In this document: positions 9,386 through 17,813 of the stretch, one piece after another
Position numbering within the stretch: position 1 is the first letter of the stretch
Layout: each line of letters opens with the position of its first letter
Assembly: GCA_013298695.1 (NCBI GenBank)
Contig: JAAFIS010000001.1
Location: forward strand, 620,001-684,000
Length of the DNA stretch: 64,000 nt
Source of the DNA: Betaproteobacteria bacterium
Lineage (GTDB): Bacteria > Pseudomonadota > Gammaproteobacteria > Burkholderiales > Casimicrobiaceae
Reading direction: 5' to 3'
Notes under the pieces: model-generated
Told to the model about the DNA's origin: nothing
The model's input: the letters and a program-made list of their open reading frames with translations, nothing else
Databases searched by the model: none
Made by a program: the position numbers and the translations under genes

Positions 9386-9469
9386 GCCCGATAGCATTGG
9401 GCGTACGCCTCAATCGATAGGTTTAACGAAAAATGCGCAAAGCACCCGATAAGCCCAATTAACTTGGGC
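9386..9469 (+). repeat. GCCC-N9-GGGC palindrome doublet, copy A
   Basis: GCCC-N9-GGGC at 9386-9402 and again at 9453-9469, 67 bp apart, with AAAAATG between them. It is followed by a small ATAGC/GCTAT hairpin. It shares its layout with 13092-13175, 22363-22447 and 50528-50610. Confidence 0.5.
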
Positions 9470-9567
9470 GTATAGCGGAACAGCTATTAGCCGTTTACTC
9501 GCGCTTCGTACCCATTCAAATTCATGGAATTGCCGCGATTAGCGCGCCATGTGCTGCGCCGGTTCCG

Positions 9568-9595
9568 TGTCCGGTTTCACGCGGACGCTGCGTTA
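9568..9595 (+). promoter_or_regulatory. ECF-type promoter (consensus copy)
   Basis: TGTCCGG, 15 nt, GCGTTA, 131 bp before the ATG at 9727 of the next propeller gene. Confidence 0.65.
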
Positions 9596-9620
9596 GTCAG
9601 CCTGTAGAGCGCATGAGCAT

Positions 9621-9675
9621 TGATGGCGATCAACGCCGTTGATGGCAATCCACGTCATCGACGGCGATCCACGCA
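9621..9675 (+). repeat. Three imperfect 18-19 bp tandem units in the leader
   Basis: Units begin at 9621, 9640 and 9658 and share GAYGGCRATCMACG. They lie between the promoter at 9568 and the ATG at 9727, so they would be part of the leader RNA. Confidence 0.55.
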
Positions 9676-9726
9676 GCCCGTTGCGTCGTGAATGCCATAC
9701 ACCCGCAGCCCCTCGAACTTCCCCAT

Positions 9727-11256
9727 ATGAACGCATCCACTCTGCCCAATCGATTTATCGTCATCCTCTTGGCCGCCCTCGGGCTATTGCTGGCCGCTGG
9801 CGCAAAGGCAGCGCCGGGTGATCTTGACCTGAGTTTTGGCCACAGCGGGAGCGTGGCTTCGCTGTTTTCAGGTACGACGAGATCTCGGGTCGGCGAAGTC
9901 GTCATTCAGCCCGATGGAAAGATCGTGGTCGCGGGCGGCTGCGGCGATGCGCCAGAGGTCATCTGTGTTGCTCGGCTGCTCCCTGACGGCCAGTTTGATC
10001 CGACGTTTAATTCGGGCACCGTCATCACCACAGAACGGATCGCACCCACCAGAGACGCAGTCAGGATCGTGGTGCAGCGCGATGGCAAGCTGGTGATCGC
10101 AGCGACGTGTAATCCGCTATCCATGTGCGCCATTCGCCTCAATCCCAATGGCAGCCGAGACGCTGCGTTTGGCAGCAGCGGGAAAGTGGTGATGTTGACC
10201 ACACAATTCGACTACACAAAAACAAAAGCCTTTACCGAACAGCGCGACGGCAAACTTGTGTTGGCTGGCTCGTGTGGACTCGCAGGCGAGGCCGCGCTCG
10301 CCCCGACAGAGACGGTTCAGTCGTGTCTCGCGCGCATCAACGCCAACGGATCGCCCGACCTGTCGTTCGGCATCAACGGTGTGGCCGCTGTGGCAACGCC
10401 CGCAGCGGTGGGCAACGGCCCTGCCGGCGTGGTCGGCATCGATGAGCAGAGCGATGGCAAACTGGTGATTCTGGGCGATTGCCAGCTTACTGTAGCGTTG
10501 CCGCTGCAACCCGATCCGTGTGCCATTCGCTTTCACCCGAACGGTGACCGCGACACCAGCTACGGCGTCAACGGCTTTGCGTCGATTCGAGTTTCAAACG
10601 GTAGCTATTACGATCTCGCAGCCGGCGTGATGCAGCCGGACGGCGCGGTGGTGATTGCGGGAATCTGCCATATCTCGGACCGAAGCGTCTGCAACGCGCG
10701 ATTTGATCGCAACGGTATGCCCGACGCAACGCTGCAGCGCTACACCGCACCCGCGCTATTTCGAGGCCTCGATGCGTTGCATCTCCAGCGCGATGGCAAG
10801 ATCATCGCTAAAGGTCGCTGCCCGCAAAATTCGATGGGATCCGCCTGCTTCCTTCGCTACAACACGGATGGCAGCGTTGACACCAGTTTACCGCTCGTAG
10901 TGCAACCGTTGGTTGTGGAGGGAGGGACTACTCCGATCACAACGCAAAGTGACGGAAGAATAGTTGTGGCCGGTGCATCCGGGCCTCTCAATGCACAACT
11001 GTCCAATCTCTACCGCTATCAAGGCGGCCCGTTCGCCGCCACGCAGTGCTCGCTCGATATTGATGGTGACGGAATCTTCAATCCCGCGATTGATGGCCTG
11101 CTGCTCACCCGCGCCACGCTCGGATTCACTGGGCCTGCGGTGTATGCCGGGATCAGTTTCCCTAGCAACGCGCTGCGCAAGCAATGGGGCAACGGCGGCG
11201 ATGACGACATCCGCAAATTCCTGGTGGCGCAGTGCGGGATGCGGCTCACTTTTTAG
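9727..11256 (+). CDS. Secreted delta-60 beta-propeller protein (7 repeats), dockerin-like tail
   Basis: I take ATG 9727 (509 residues), which gives the signal peptide MNASTLPNRF...AGAKA; the ATG at 9688 would only add a polar extension. Seven delta-60 repeats are present, the first six with a Cys pair each. The C-terminal 70 residues are the CSLDIDGDG...QCGM module, and at DNA level they are almost identical to the genes ending at 9247, 13071 and 22340. Most similar to 7712-9247. An ECF-type promoter lies at 9568-9595. The binding partner is unknown. Confidence 0.85.
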   Translation: MNASTLPNRFIVILLAALGLLLAAGAKAAPGDLDLSFGHSGSVASLFSGTTRSRVGEVVIQPDGKIVVAGGCGDAPEVICVARLLPDGQFDPTFNSGTVITTERIAPTRDAVRIVVQRDGKLVIAATCNPLSMCAIRLNPNGSRDAAFGSSGKVVMLTTQFDYTKTKAFTEQRDGKLVLAGSCGLAGEAALAPTETVQSCLARINANGSPDLSFGINGVAAVATPAAVGNGPAGVVGIDEQSDGKLVILGDCQLTVALPLQPDPCAIRFHPNGDRDTSYGVNGFASIRVSNGSYYDLAAGVMQPDGAVVIAGICHISDRSVCNARFDRNGMPDATLQRYTAPALFRGLDALHLQRDGKIIAKGRCPQNSMGSACFLRYNTDGSVDTSLPLVVQPLVVEGGTTPITTQSDGRIVVAGASGPLNAQLSNLYRYQGGPFAATQCSLDIDGDGIFNPAIDGLLLTRATLGFTGPAVYAGISFPSNALRKQWGNGGDDDIRKFLVAQCGMRLTF

Positions 11257-11408
11257 CGCACGGTGTACGGGTTCATCGCCTTACCGCCTCGCTGTCTCGC
11301 CGCCCCAGCAAATGGCGCGTTGGCACCCGTTGTGCGAGCGATCAACTTCGGGATGATTGACGGTTGATGCCTTTCAAACTCGGCCGACGCTCGTGCATGA
11401 GCGCGCCC

Positions 11409-11436
11409 TGTCCGGAATTCTTGCCGCAGTGCGTTA
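11409..11436 (+). promoter_or_regulatory. ECF-type promoter (consensus copy)
   Basis: TGTCCGG, 15 nt, GCGTTA, 111 bp before ATG 11548. Confidence 0.65.
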
Positions 11437-11547
11437 GCAGGGTATGGCGTCGATGTGTGATGCCTCTGCCGACCTGCCCGCGCTGCGCTGCTCTGCGCGC
11501 GTGGCTCTGGTGTGTAGGCACGCAACCTGAAGCGTAGGGGAATCACA

Positions 11548-13071
11548 ATGTCGAGCGGAAAACCGCAGGGAACACAGCAAGTAAAGGCCTATCGATGGAC
11601 GCTGCAAGTAGCCGCCGCCCTCGGGCTATTGCTGTCCGCTGGCGCGCAGACAGCGCCCGGTCAACGAGACCCCACATTCGGCAACAACGGCCGCGTGGGG
11701 CTGCTGTTTCCGGCAGACGCATACACCAGAACCGGCGGGATCGTGATTCAGCCCAACGGGAACATCGTGGTCGCTGCAGGGTGCCGCGAGGCCATCGTGG
11801 TGATTTGCGTAGCGCGAGTGACCCCCAGCGGTGGGCTTGATCCGGATTTTGGTGTGCAGGGCGTCGTCACCACCACCGACGATATTTCTGACGGCGACGT
11901 CATCCGTATCGTTTTGCAACACGATGGCAAGCTGGTGATCGCCGCCACGTGTGGCAATCGCCTTTGTGCGATTCGGCTTAATAGCAACGGCAGCCGCGAT
12001 ACCAGCTTTGGCACGAACGGAAAAACCGTTGTGACGGCCCGTACCGTTAGCTCGCGACCCAGCGCCTTTATCGTGCAGCGCGACGGCAAACTGATATTCA
12101 CGGGCTCTTGCGAACCTTCAGCCAACGAGCCAAATAGATCAATTGCCTGTGTGGCGCGGCTCACCACGAGCGGGTTGATGGACGCGTCGTTCGGCGTCGG
12201 CGGTTTGGTCTTTGTGGAGGGGCTTTTTCTTGCGGACGCGATCAGCGAGCAAACCGACGGAAAGCTTGTCCTCTCGGGAGGGTGTTTACTCGTTGCTGCG
12301 CCGCCGCTGCCGCAGGCCCAGGCCCCGTGTGCAGTTCGCCTGGATGGGCAAGGCGCGCTGGATGCAACCTACGGTATCAATGGTTTGGCGTCAGCCCGCC
12401 TTAACACTGATGACAGATACATCGCGACCACTGCGGTGATACAGCCCAACGACTCGGTCGTGATCGGCGGTAGGTGTTATGCACTAAATCGCAAACCCTG
12501 TGTTGTGCGCTTCGATCGCAGCGGCATGGTCGACGCGACGCTGCAAAGCGACGCCGCTCCCGCGCAATTCGACACTCTCAATGCCCTACACCTCCAGCCC
12601 GACGGCAAGCTACTCGTAGCGGGCGGATGCCGTCCTGGCGGCCTCGGAACTTCTCGCGTTTGTTTCCTTCGCTACCACTCGGACGGTTCGCTCGATACCA
12701 GCATGCCCGTGGTCTTAGAGAATGCAGTCCCAGACGCGGAAGGACGCTCTATCGCCGTCCAGACCGACGGAAAGATAGTCGTGGCAAGCGAGTACTACGT
12801 GGGCGCTGCCCAAAAAACCAGCCTCTACCGCTTTGAAGGCGGCCCGTTCGGCAACACGCAATGCTCGCTCGATATTGATGGTGATGGAATCTTCAATCCT
12901 GCGATCGATGGTCTGCTGCTTACCCGCGCCACACTCGGATTCACTGGGCCCGCGGTGTATGCCGGGATCAGCTTTCCTGGCAACGCGCTGCGCAAGCAAT
13001 GGGGCAACGGCGGCGATGACGACATCCGCAAATTCCTGGTGGCGCAGTGCGGGATGCGGCTGAATTTCTGA
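11548..13071 (+). CDS. Secreted delta-60 beta-propeller protein (7 repeats), dockerin-like tail
   Basis: 507 residues. AGGGG lies eight bases before the ATG. A somewhat long n-region leads to a hydrophobic core and AGAQT/APG. Seven delta-60 repeats; Cys pairs in blades 1-6, none in blade 7. The tail module is from CSLDIDGDGIFNPAIDG to QCGM. Third gene of the tandem array and very similar to its two predecessors, consistent with recent duplication or gene conversion. Confidence 0.85.
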   Translation: MSSGKPQGTQQVKAYRWTLQVAAALGLLLSAGAQTAPGQRDPTFGNNGRVGLLFPADAYTRTGGIVIQPNGNIVVAAGCREAIVVICVARVTPSGGLDPDFGVQGVVTTTDDISDGDVIRIVLQHDGKLVIAATCGNRLCAIRLNSNGSRDTSFGTNGKTVVTARTVSSRPSAFIVQRDGKLIFTGSCEPSANEPNRSIACVARLTTSGLMDASFGVGGLVFVEGLFLADAISEQTDGKLVLSGGCLLVAAPPLPQAQAPCAVRLDGQGALDATYGINGLASARLNTDDRYIATTAVIQPNDSVVIGGRCYALNRKPCVVRFDRSGMVDATLQSDAAPAQFDTLNALHLQPDGKLLVAGGCRPGGLGTSRVCFLRYHSDGSLDTSMPVVLENAVPDAEGRSIAVQTDGKIVVASEYYVGAAQKTSLYRFEGGPFGNTQCSLDIDGDGIFNPAIDGLLLTRATLGFTGPAVYAGISFPGNALRKQWGNGGDDDIRKFLVAQCGMRLNF

Positions 13072-13090
13072 ACATAGCTTATTTATTTAT

Positions 13091-13118
13091 TGCCCAATTT
13101 AATTGGGCGTCAGCGTTA
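13091..13118 (+). promoter_or_regulatory. Divergent match to the ECF-type promoter
   Basis: TGCCCAA, 15 nt, GCGTTA, ending 22 bp before ATG 13140. The -35 half overlaps the first palindrome of doublet copy B, so the match could be partly fortuitous. Confidence 0.4.
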
Positions 13119-13175
13119 TTTTTATAGATTGTCAATAAAATGAATATTTGCAATACTCCCCCAGTTCAAATGGGG
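13092..13175 (+). repeat. GCCC-N9-GGGC palindrome doublet, copy B
   Basis: GCCCAATTTAATTGGGC (13092-13108) is a nearly perfect palindrome; a related CCCC-N9-GGGG follows at 13159-13175, 67 bp on. The start codon at 13140 lies between them, preceded by TCAATAAA as in copy C. It is AT-rich compared with its surroundings. Confidence 0.5.
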
Positions 13176-16058
13176 CTTTCGCTAATAGGTCGATTGAGTT
13201 TCTTCATGCAGGCGCGCGCATCCGCCGCGGCATCGCTGATCTCGCTGGCATCGCTCGCATTCTGCGCGCTGCCTGCGGCAATCACCCACGCCGCGCCCGG
13301 CAGCCCGGATTTATCGTTTGGCCCCGGTCTGGTGGTCACGCCCATCGTGACTACTGCAAATGGGTACTCTGCCGCACAAGCCATCGCGATGGATGGCAAC
13401 CGCATCGTGCTCGGCGGCTATTGCGGCGGCACGGGTTTGTCGGACTACAGCGTTTTTTGCGTGTCGCGGCACTTACCCGATGGTCGGCTTGACACCACCT
13501 TCGGCGGCGCGGGCAAAGTGTTCACGCTGATCGGCAACAACGCTAACCGGGACAGCCAAATCACCGCCATCGCTGTGCAGCCGGATCGCAAAATCGTCGC
13601 GGTCGGCGAATGCCGTTCCAGCGCCGACGTTCGCGCAATCTGTGTGGCGCGCTACAACGCAGACGGCTCGCTCGATGGCAGTTTCGGCAGCGGCGGATTG
13701 GTCGTAACGGTGGTAACGGGCGCGGGTGGTGCGACCTACACCACCTATCCAAGCGCCATCGCGCTGCAAGGCGACGGAAAAATTGTGGTGACCGGGATAT
13801 GCAACGCCACCAGCACGCTGACCGGTGCCGATTTCTGCCTGGTGCGCTACCAAAGCAATGGCACGCTCGATCCGGGTTTCGGCACCGCTGGCGTGGCGAT
13901 CACGCCGGTGTCCGCAACCTCGGGCAGCGACTCGCCCTACGCCTTGTTGATCCAGACTGATGGGCGCTTGGTGGTGGCAGGCGGCTGCGAGGGTAATTTT
14001 TGCGCTGCGCGCTATGCGGCGAACGGCACACTCGATACCAGCTTCGGCAGCGCCGGAAAACTCTTCATCACGATGAGCAGTGGCAGCAATTACGCGAACT
14101 CGCTCGCGCAACAGGCCGATGGCAAGCTGCTGATCGCGGGTACGTGCAATCCAAACATCGCCCCTCAATTCTGCATGGCACGAATCGCGCTGGCCGATGG
14201 CGCGCTGGATACAAGCTTCGGCGCGGGTGGAAAAACCATCCTGTCGCTGGGTAGCGTCGGAAACCAGCCAGAGGTTGGCTACACCGTGCTGGTTCAGCCG
14301 GATCAGCGCATCCTGTTTTCTGGCGCGTGTGGAGACGGCAGATCCGTATTTTGTTCAGTGCGGCTGTTGCCGGACGGTCGCCAGGCTGACACCAGCTACG
14401 GCCGCGCGGGCGTGGCCAAAACAGCCGGTCGCGGGGTCAATGTTGCGTTTAAAGCGGCGGTGTTGCAAGCCGATGGCAAGCTCGTGCAAAGCGGACGCTG
14501 CCTAGATGGCCAAAATCGGAAGCAATTTTGTTTAGTGCGCTACACCACCGACGGCGCGCTGGATCTATCGCTCAATGGTGGCAATAGTGGCAGCGCCGCT
14601 GACCCTGGCGGCGTTGGCGGCGGCTCGGGCGCGGTGTACACCGCGTTTCGCGTCGGCGGCGAAGTGCGCAGTATCGCGCTGCAAGCCGATGGCAAAGCGG
14701 TGCTGGGCGGCTTTTGCCACAACGGCACGGATCATGATTTTTGTCTAGCGCGGTATTTAAGTAACGGCGCGCCCGATACGGCTTTTGGGCCAAACGGCAG
14801 CGGTATCGTGACCACACCCATCGGTGCGGACAATGACGGCGGCAGCGTGGTGCTCATTCAGCGCGATCAAAAAATCATCCTCGCCGGGCAATGCGTGGTG
14901 TCGCCCGACAACAACGATTTTTGTCTCGCACGCTATCTGCCCAACGGCACGCTAGATACGAGCTTTGGCAATGGTGGCAAAGTCATCACCGCGATCGGCG
15001 CTGGCAACGATGGGGTGGGTTCGGCAGTGATTCAATTTGACGGCAAGATTGTGCTGGCGGGGTACTGCCTCAGCGCGAACGGCAACTATGATTTCTGTTT
15101 AGCGCGCTACCTATCCAACGGCGCGCTCGACGTGAGCTTTAACGGCACCGGCAAGCTGTTAACCGATCTCTCGTTCAGCTCGGATTTCGCCGACGCCGTG
15201 GTGCAACAACCCGACGGAAAACTGCTGGTCGCAGGCACCTGTTTTACGGCTAACAACTTTGACATGTGTCTTGCTCGATACCTTGAAAACGGATCGCTCG
15301 ACCTGCGCTTTGGCGCCGCCAGCGAGAACACATCGGGGTCGGGCATGGTCTCCTACCCCATCGGCAGCGGCAACGACGTTGGCCGCAGCATTGCGCTGCA
15401 ACCGGATGGCAAGATCGTAGTGGTGGGCGATTGCCAGAATGCCATCGCCCCGACGCTCTCAAACTTCTGCATCCTGCGGCTTCTGGAACACGGCACGCTC
15501 GATGTGCCATTTGGCAACAATGGCACGGTGTTTCCGACGCCAGCAAACAATGCCGTCGCCTACGCGGTGGCCGTACAACCCGACGGAAAAATTCTGCTCG
15601 GCGGGCACTGCGGGGCATCCGGCGATTCCAGCGCCTGCGTGGTGCGCTACAACCCGGACGGTTCGTTTGACCGCACCTTTGGCCCGACAGGCACAGCCGA
15701 CGTGATCAATCGGCTCAGCGATTCCGACGCGATGTATGCCCTGGCGCTGCTGCCGGATGGCAAGATTTTGCAAGCCGGCACCTGCCGGCATGATGCGAAA
15801 AACGAATTCTGCATGGCGCGCTACGAGGGCGGCCCGTTTGGCTATCAAGCCTGCTCGCTCGATATTGATGGCGATGGACTGGTGACACCGACGGTCGACA
15901 ACTTAATCGCCCAGCGAGTGATGCGCGGCATGAGCGGCCCCGCCGTGATCGGCGGCATCAGCTTCGCGCCCCATGCCCGCCGCAGCACATGGGGCGACAA
16001 CACCGATCGCGACATTCGCCGCTATTTGCGCACCCAGTGCGGGATGACGGTGAATTGA
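13140..16058 (+). CDS. Secreted delta-60 protein, long class (14 repeats), dockerin-like tail
   Basis: 972 residues. The start at 13140 is supported by the paralogue at 17814: both begin M-x-x-C-N-x-x-P, with the hydrophobic core about 25-35 residues further in, ending THAAPG. Counting the QxDGKxxxxGxC...C units gives 14 delta-60 repeats, every one with a Cys pair, so most simply two seven-bladed propellers. A Gly/Ser-rich stretch (NGGNSGSAADPGGVGGGSG) after repeat 7 looks like the linker between them. The tail is CSLDIDGDGLVTPTVDN...QCGM. It is closest to 17814-20678. Confidence 0.85.
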   Translation: MNICNTPPVQMGLSLIGRLSFFMQARASAAASLISLASLAFCALPAAITHAAPGSPDLSFGPGLVVTPIVTTANGYSAAQAIAMDGNRIVLGGYCGGTGLSDYSVFCVSRHLPDGRLDTTFGGAGKVFTLIGNNANRDSQITAIAVQPDRKIVAVGECRSSADVRAICVARYNADGSLDGSFGSGGLVVTVVTGAGGATYTTYPSAIALQGDGKIVVTGICNATSTLTGADFCLVRYQSNGTLDPGFGTAGVAITPVSATSGSDSPYALLIQTDGRLVVAGGCEGNFCAARYAANGTLDTSFGSAGKLFITMSSGSNYANSLAQQADGKLLIAGTCNPNIAPQFCMARIALADGALDTSFGAGGKTILSLGSVGNQPEVGYTVLVQPDQRILFSGACGDGRSVFCSVRLLPDGRQADTSYGRAGVAKTAGRGVNVAFKAAVLQADGKLVQSGRCLDGQNRKQFCLVRYTTDGALDLSLNGGNSGSAADPGGVGGGSGAVYTAFRVGGEVRSIALQADGKAVLGGFCHNGTDHDFCLARYLSNGAPDTAFGPNGSGIVTTPIGADNDGGSVVLIQRDQKIILAGQCVVSPDNNDFCLARYLPNGTLDTSFGNGGKVITAIGAGNDGVGSAVIQFDGKIVLAGYCLSANGNYDFCLARYLSNGALDVSFNGTGKLLTDLSFSSDFADAVVQQPDGKLLVAGTCFTANNFDMCLARYLENGSLDLRFGAASENTSGSGMVSYPIGSGNDVGRSIALQPDGKIVVVGDCQNAIAPTLSNFCILRLLEHGTLDVPFGNNGTVFPTPANNAVAYAVAVQPDGKILLGGHCGASGDSSACVVRYNPDGSFDRTFGPTGTADVINRLSDSDAMYALALLPDGKILQAGTCRHDAKNEFCMARYEGGPFGYQACSLDIDGDGLVTPTVDNLIAQRVMRGMSGPAVIGGISFAPHARRSTWGDNTDRDIRRYLRTQCGMTVN

Positions 16059-16131
16059 TTCGCAAGAAAGCGACCATTGATCGCGCAACGTGATGTTTGT
16101 AGCGCTTCGCGTTCGAGATGAACGATGTCGG

Positions 16132-16150
16132 GTGGGCACCCCGTGCCCAC
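16132..16150. other. Short perfect hairpin between propeller genes
   Basis: GTGGGCA, loop CCCCG, TGCCCAC. It lies 60-80 bp upstream of ATG 16210; it could be a terminator of the previous gene or a protein-binding palindrome. No T-run follows. Confidence 0.4.
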
Positions 16151-16209
16151 GCGTTCGCTTTCAAAGCGTGAGCCGACCTAGCGCTAACTAACCATCGAGT
16201 GCAGAAAAC

Positions 16210-17745
16210 ATGCTGAGTAGAAATCCGTATCACGCACGACCCTATCAACGCGCTGTGCAGGCAATTGCTTCGCTCGCGTTGATGCTCACGTCGGTTGCGC
16301 AAGCACTGCCGGGTGAACTTGACGCCACGTTTGGTTTTTCCGGACGCGTCATCGCGCTGTTTCCGACTTCGAATGTACGGGTCGGCGGCATGTTGATTCA
16401 GCCCGACGGAAAAATTGTCGTCGCCGCGGCATGCGGCACGACCTCTCAGATGCTTTGCGTCGTGCGACATCTAACGAGCGGCGTGCCGGATCCCGCATTT
16501 GGCGCAAACGGCGTCGTAATCACCGCTGACGAGATCACCAACTCGCTTGCAATTCAAGTGGTGGTGCAGCGCGATGGCAAGCTAGTGATTGGGGCGACTT
16601 GCGTGCCGCGCGCCTTTTGTGCCATTCGGATCAACAGTGATGGCAGTCGCGACGCTAGTTTTGGAACGAATGGAAAGGCGATCATCACCGCGCGCACGAC
16701 GGATTCAACAACTGCGGCGTTCGCCGAGCAACGAGACGGCAAGCTGCTGTTCACCGGCGACTGTCAACCATCGGCTGGCGAGCCAGTGACCGGAACCCAT
16801 TGCGTGGCGCGGCTGCATGCCAATGGAGCGCTGGACACCTCGTTCGGCGTGGGCGGGTTGGCGTTTGTGGAAGTGCCCTTGGGGATCGTTGTAAATTCGA
16901 TTACGGCCGTTGCGATTCACGAACAAGGCAGCGGCAAGTTGGTGATATCCGGGCGATGCACAAACATTGATGCCACGTCGACCCTCGTTGCCGCGGCATG
17001 CGCATTTCGTCGTCAAAGTAACGGCACGCCCGATTCCAGTTATGGTGTCAATGGGTTCGCCTCTTTTCCCATTGCCGGTGATGGCAGCTTTGTCGCGGGC
17101 GCGGCGGCCATGCCGCCTGACGATTCGGTGCTGATTGCTGGGCTGTGCAACGTGGATTTCGACAACGCTTGCGTTGCACGATTCGATGCAAACGGTGTGC
17201 GTGACGCGGCGCTGCAAACGATGCTTCCGACTCAGCAAGCCAGTTTGACGCCGCGTGCGCTGCATGCCCAGCGCGACGGTAAGTTTCTGGCAGCGGGCAG
17301 ATGTTTCCGGCCAAATATCGCTACGCCGTTTCTTTGTGTCTATCGCTACAACGCGGATGGCAGCGCTGACACCGGCTTGCCACCGATTGTGGGGACGGTG
17401 TTGGATGAATCGCCGATTGCTGTCGCACCTCAAGACGACGGAAAAATAGTTGTAGCGAGCAACTACGCGGTGACAAGGAATACACAAAGCGCCGGTCTTA
17501 TTCGCTACGAAGGCGGCCCTTTTGGTAACGCCGAATGCTCGCTCGATATCGACGGCGATGGTGTGTTCAACCCTGCGATTGACGGTTTGATGTTCACCCG
17601 AGTCGCGCTCGGCTTCACGGGGCCCAATGTCTATGCCGGAATTTCGTTCGCGAGCGCTGCGCGCCGCACTCAATGGGGCGGCGGGGGGGATCAGGACATT
17701 CGCCAATTTCTGGTTTCTCAGTGCGGCATGCGGCTTGGTTTTTAA
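16210..17745 (+). CDS. Secreted delta-60 beta-propeller protein (7 repeats), dockerin-like tail
   Basis: 511 residues. The signal peptide ends at SVAQA/LPG. Seven delta-60 repeats; Cys pairs in blades 1-6. The tail is CSLDIDGDGVFNPAIDG...QCGM. It is the most diverged short-class member at DNA level, including in its 3' end. No ECF-type element with the 15-nt spacing was found upstream; TGTCGGG at 16126 and GCGTTC at 16151 are 18 nt apart. Confidence 0.85.
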   Translation: MLSRNPYHARPYQRAVQAIASLALMLTSVAQALPGELDATFGFSGRVIALFPTSNVRVGGMLIQPDGKIVVAAACGTTSQMLCVVRHLTSGVPDPAFGANGVVITADEITNSLAIQVVVQRDGKLVIGATCVPRAFCAIRINSDGSRDASFGTNGKAIITARTTDSTTAAFAEQRDGKLLFTGDCQPSAGEPVTGTHCVARLHANGALDTSFGVGGLAFVEVPLGIVVNSITAVAIHEQGSGKLVISGRCTNIDATSTLVAAACAFRRQSNGTPDSSYGVNGFASFPIAGDGSFVAGAAAMPPDDSVLIAGLCNVDFDNACVARFDANGVRDAALQTMLPTQQASLTPRALHAQRDGKFLAAGRCFRPNIATPFLCVYRYNADGSADTGLPPIVGTVLDESPIAVAPQDDGKIVVASNYAVTRNTQSAGLIRYEGGPFGNAECSLDIDGDGVFNPAIDGLMFTRVALGFTGPNVYAGISFASAARRTQWGGGGDQDIRQFLVSQCGMRLGF

Positions 17746-17813
17746 CCGCCCGCCTGTTTTCGATCGCATGCTGTCGGCGGGCCAACACCTTACCTATCTG
17801 GGATATCAACACA

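Noticed and set aside
9386-9469. CRISPR-like direct repeats (palindrome doublets)
   Set aside because: Only two units per place, palindromes of 17 bp with variable centres, and no array or cas genes.
16126-16156. TGTCGGG ... GCGTTC upstream of 16210 as an ECF-type promoter
   Set aside because: The gap is 18 nt instead of 15 and the -35 half differs at key positions.
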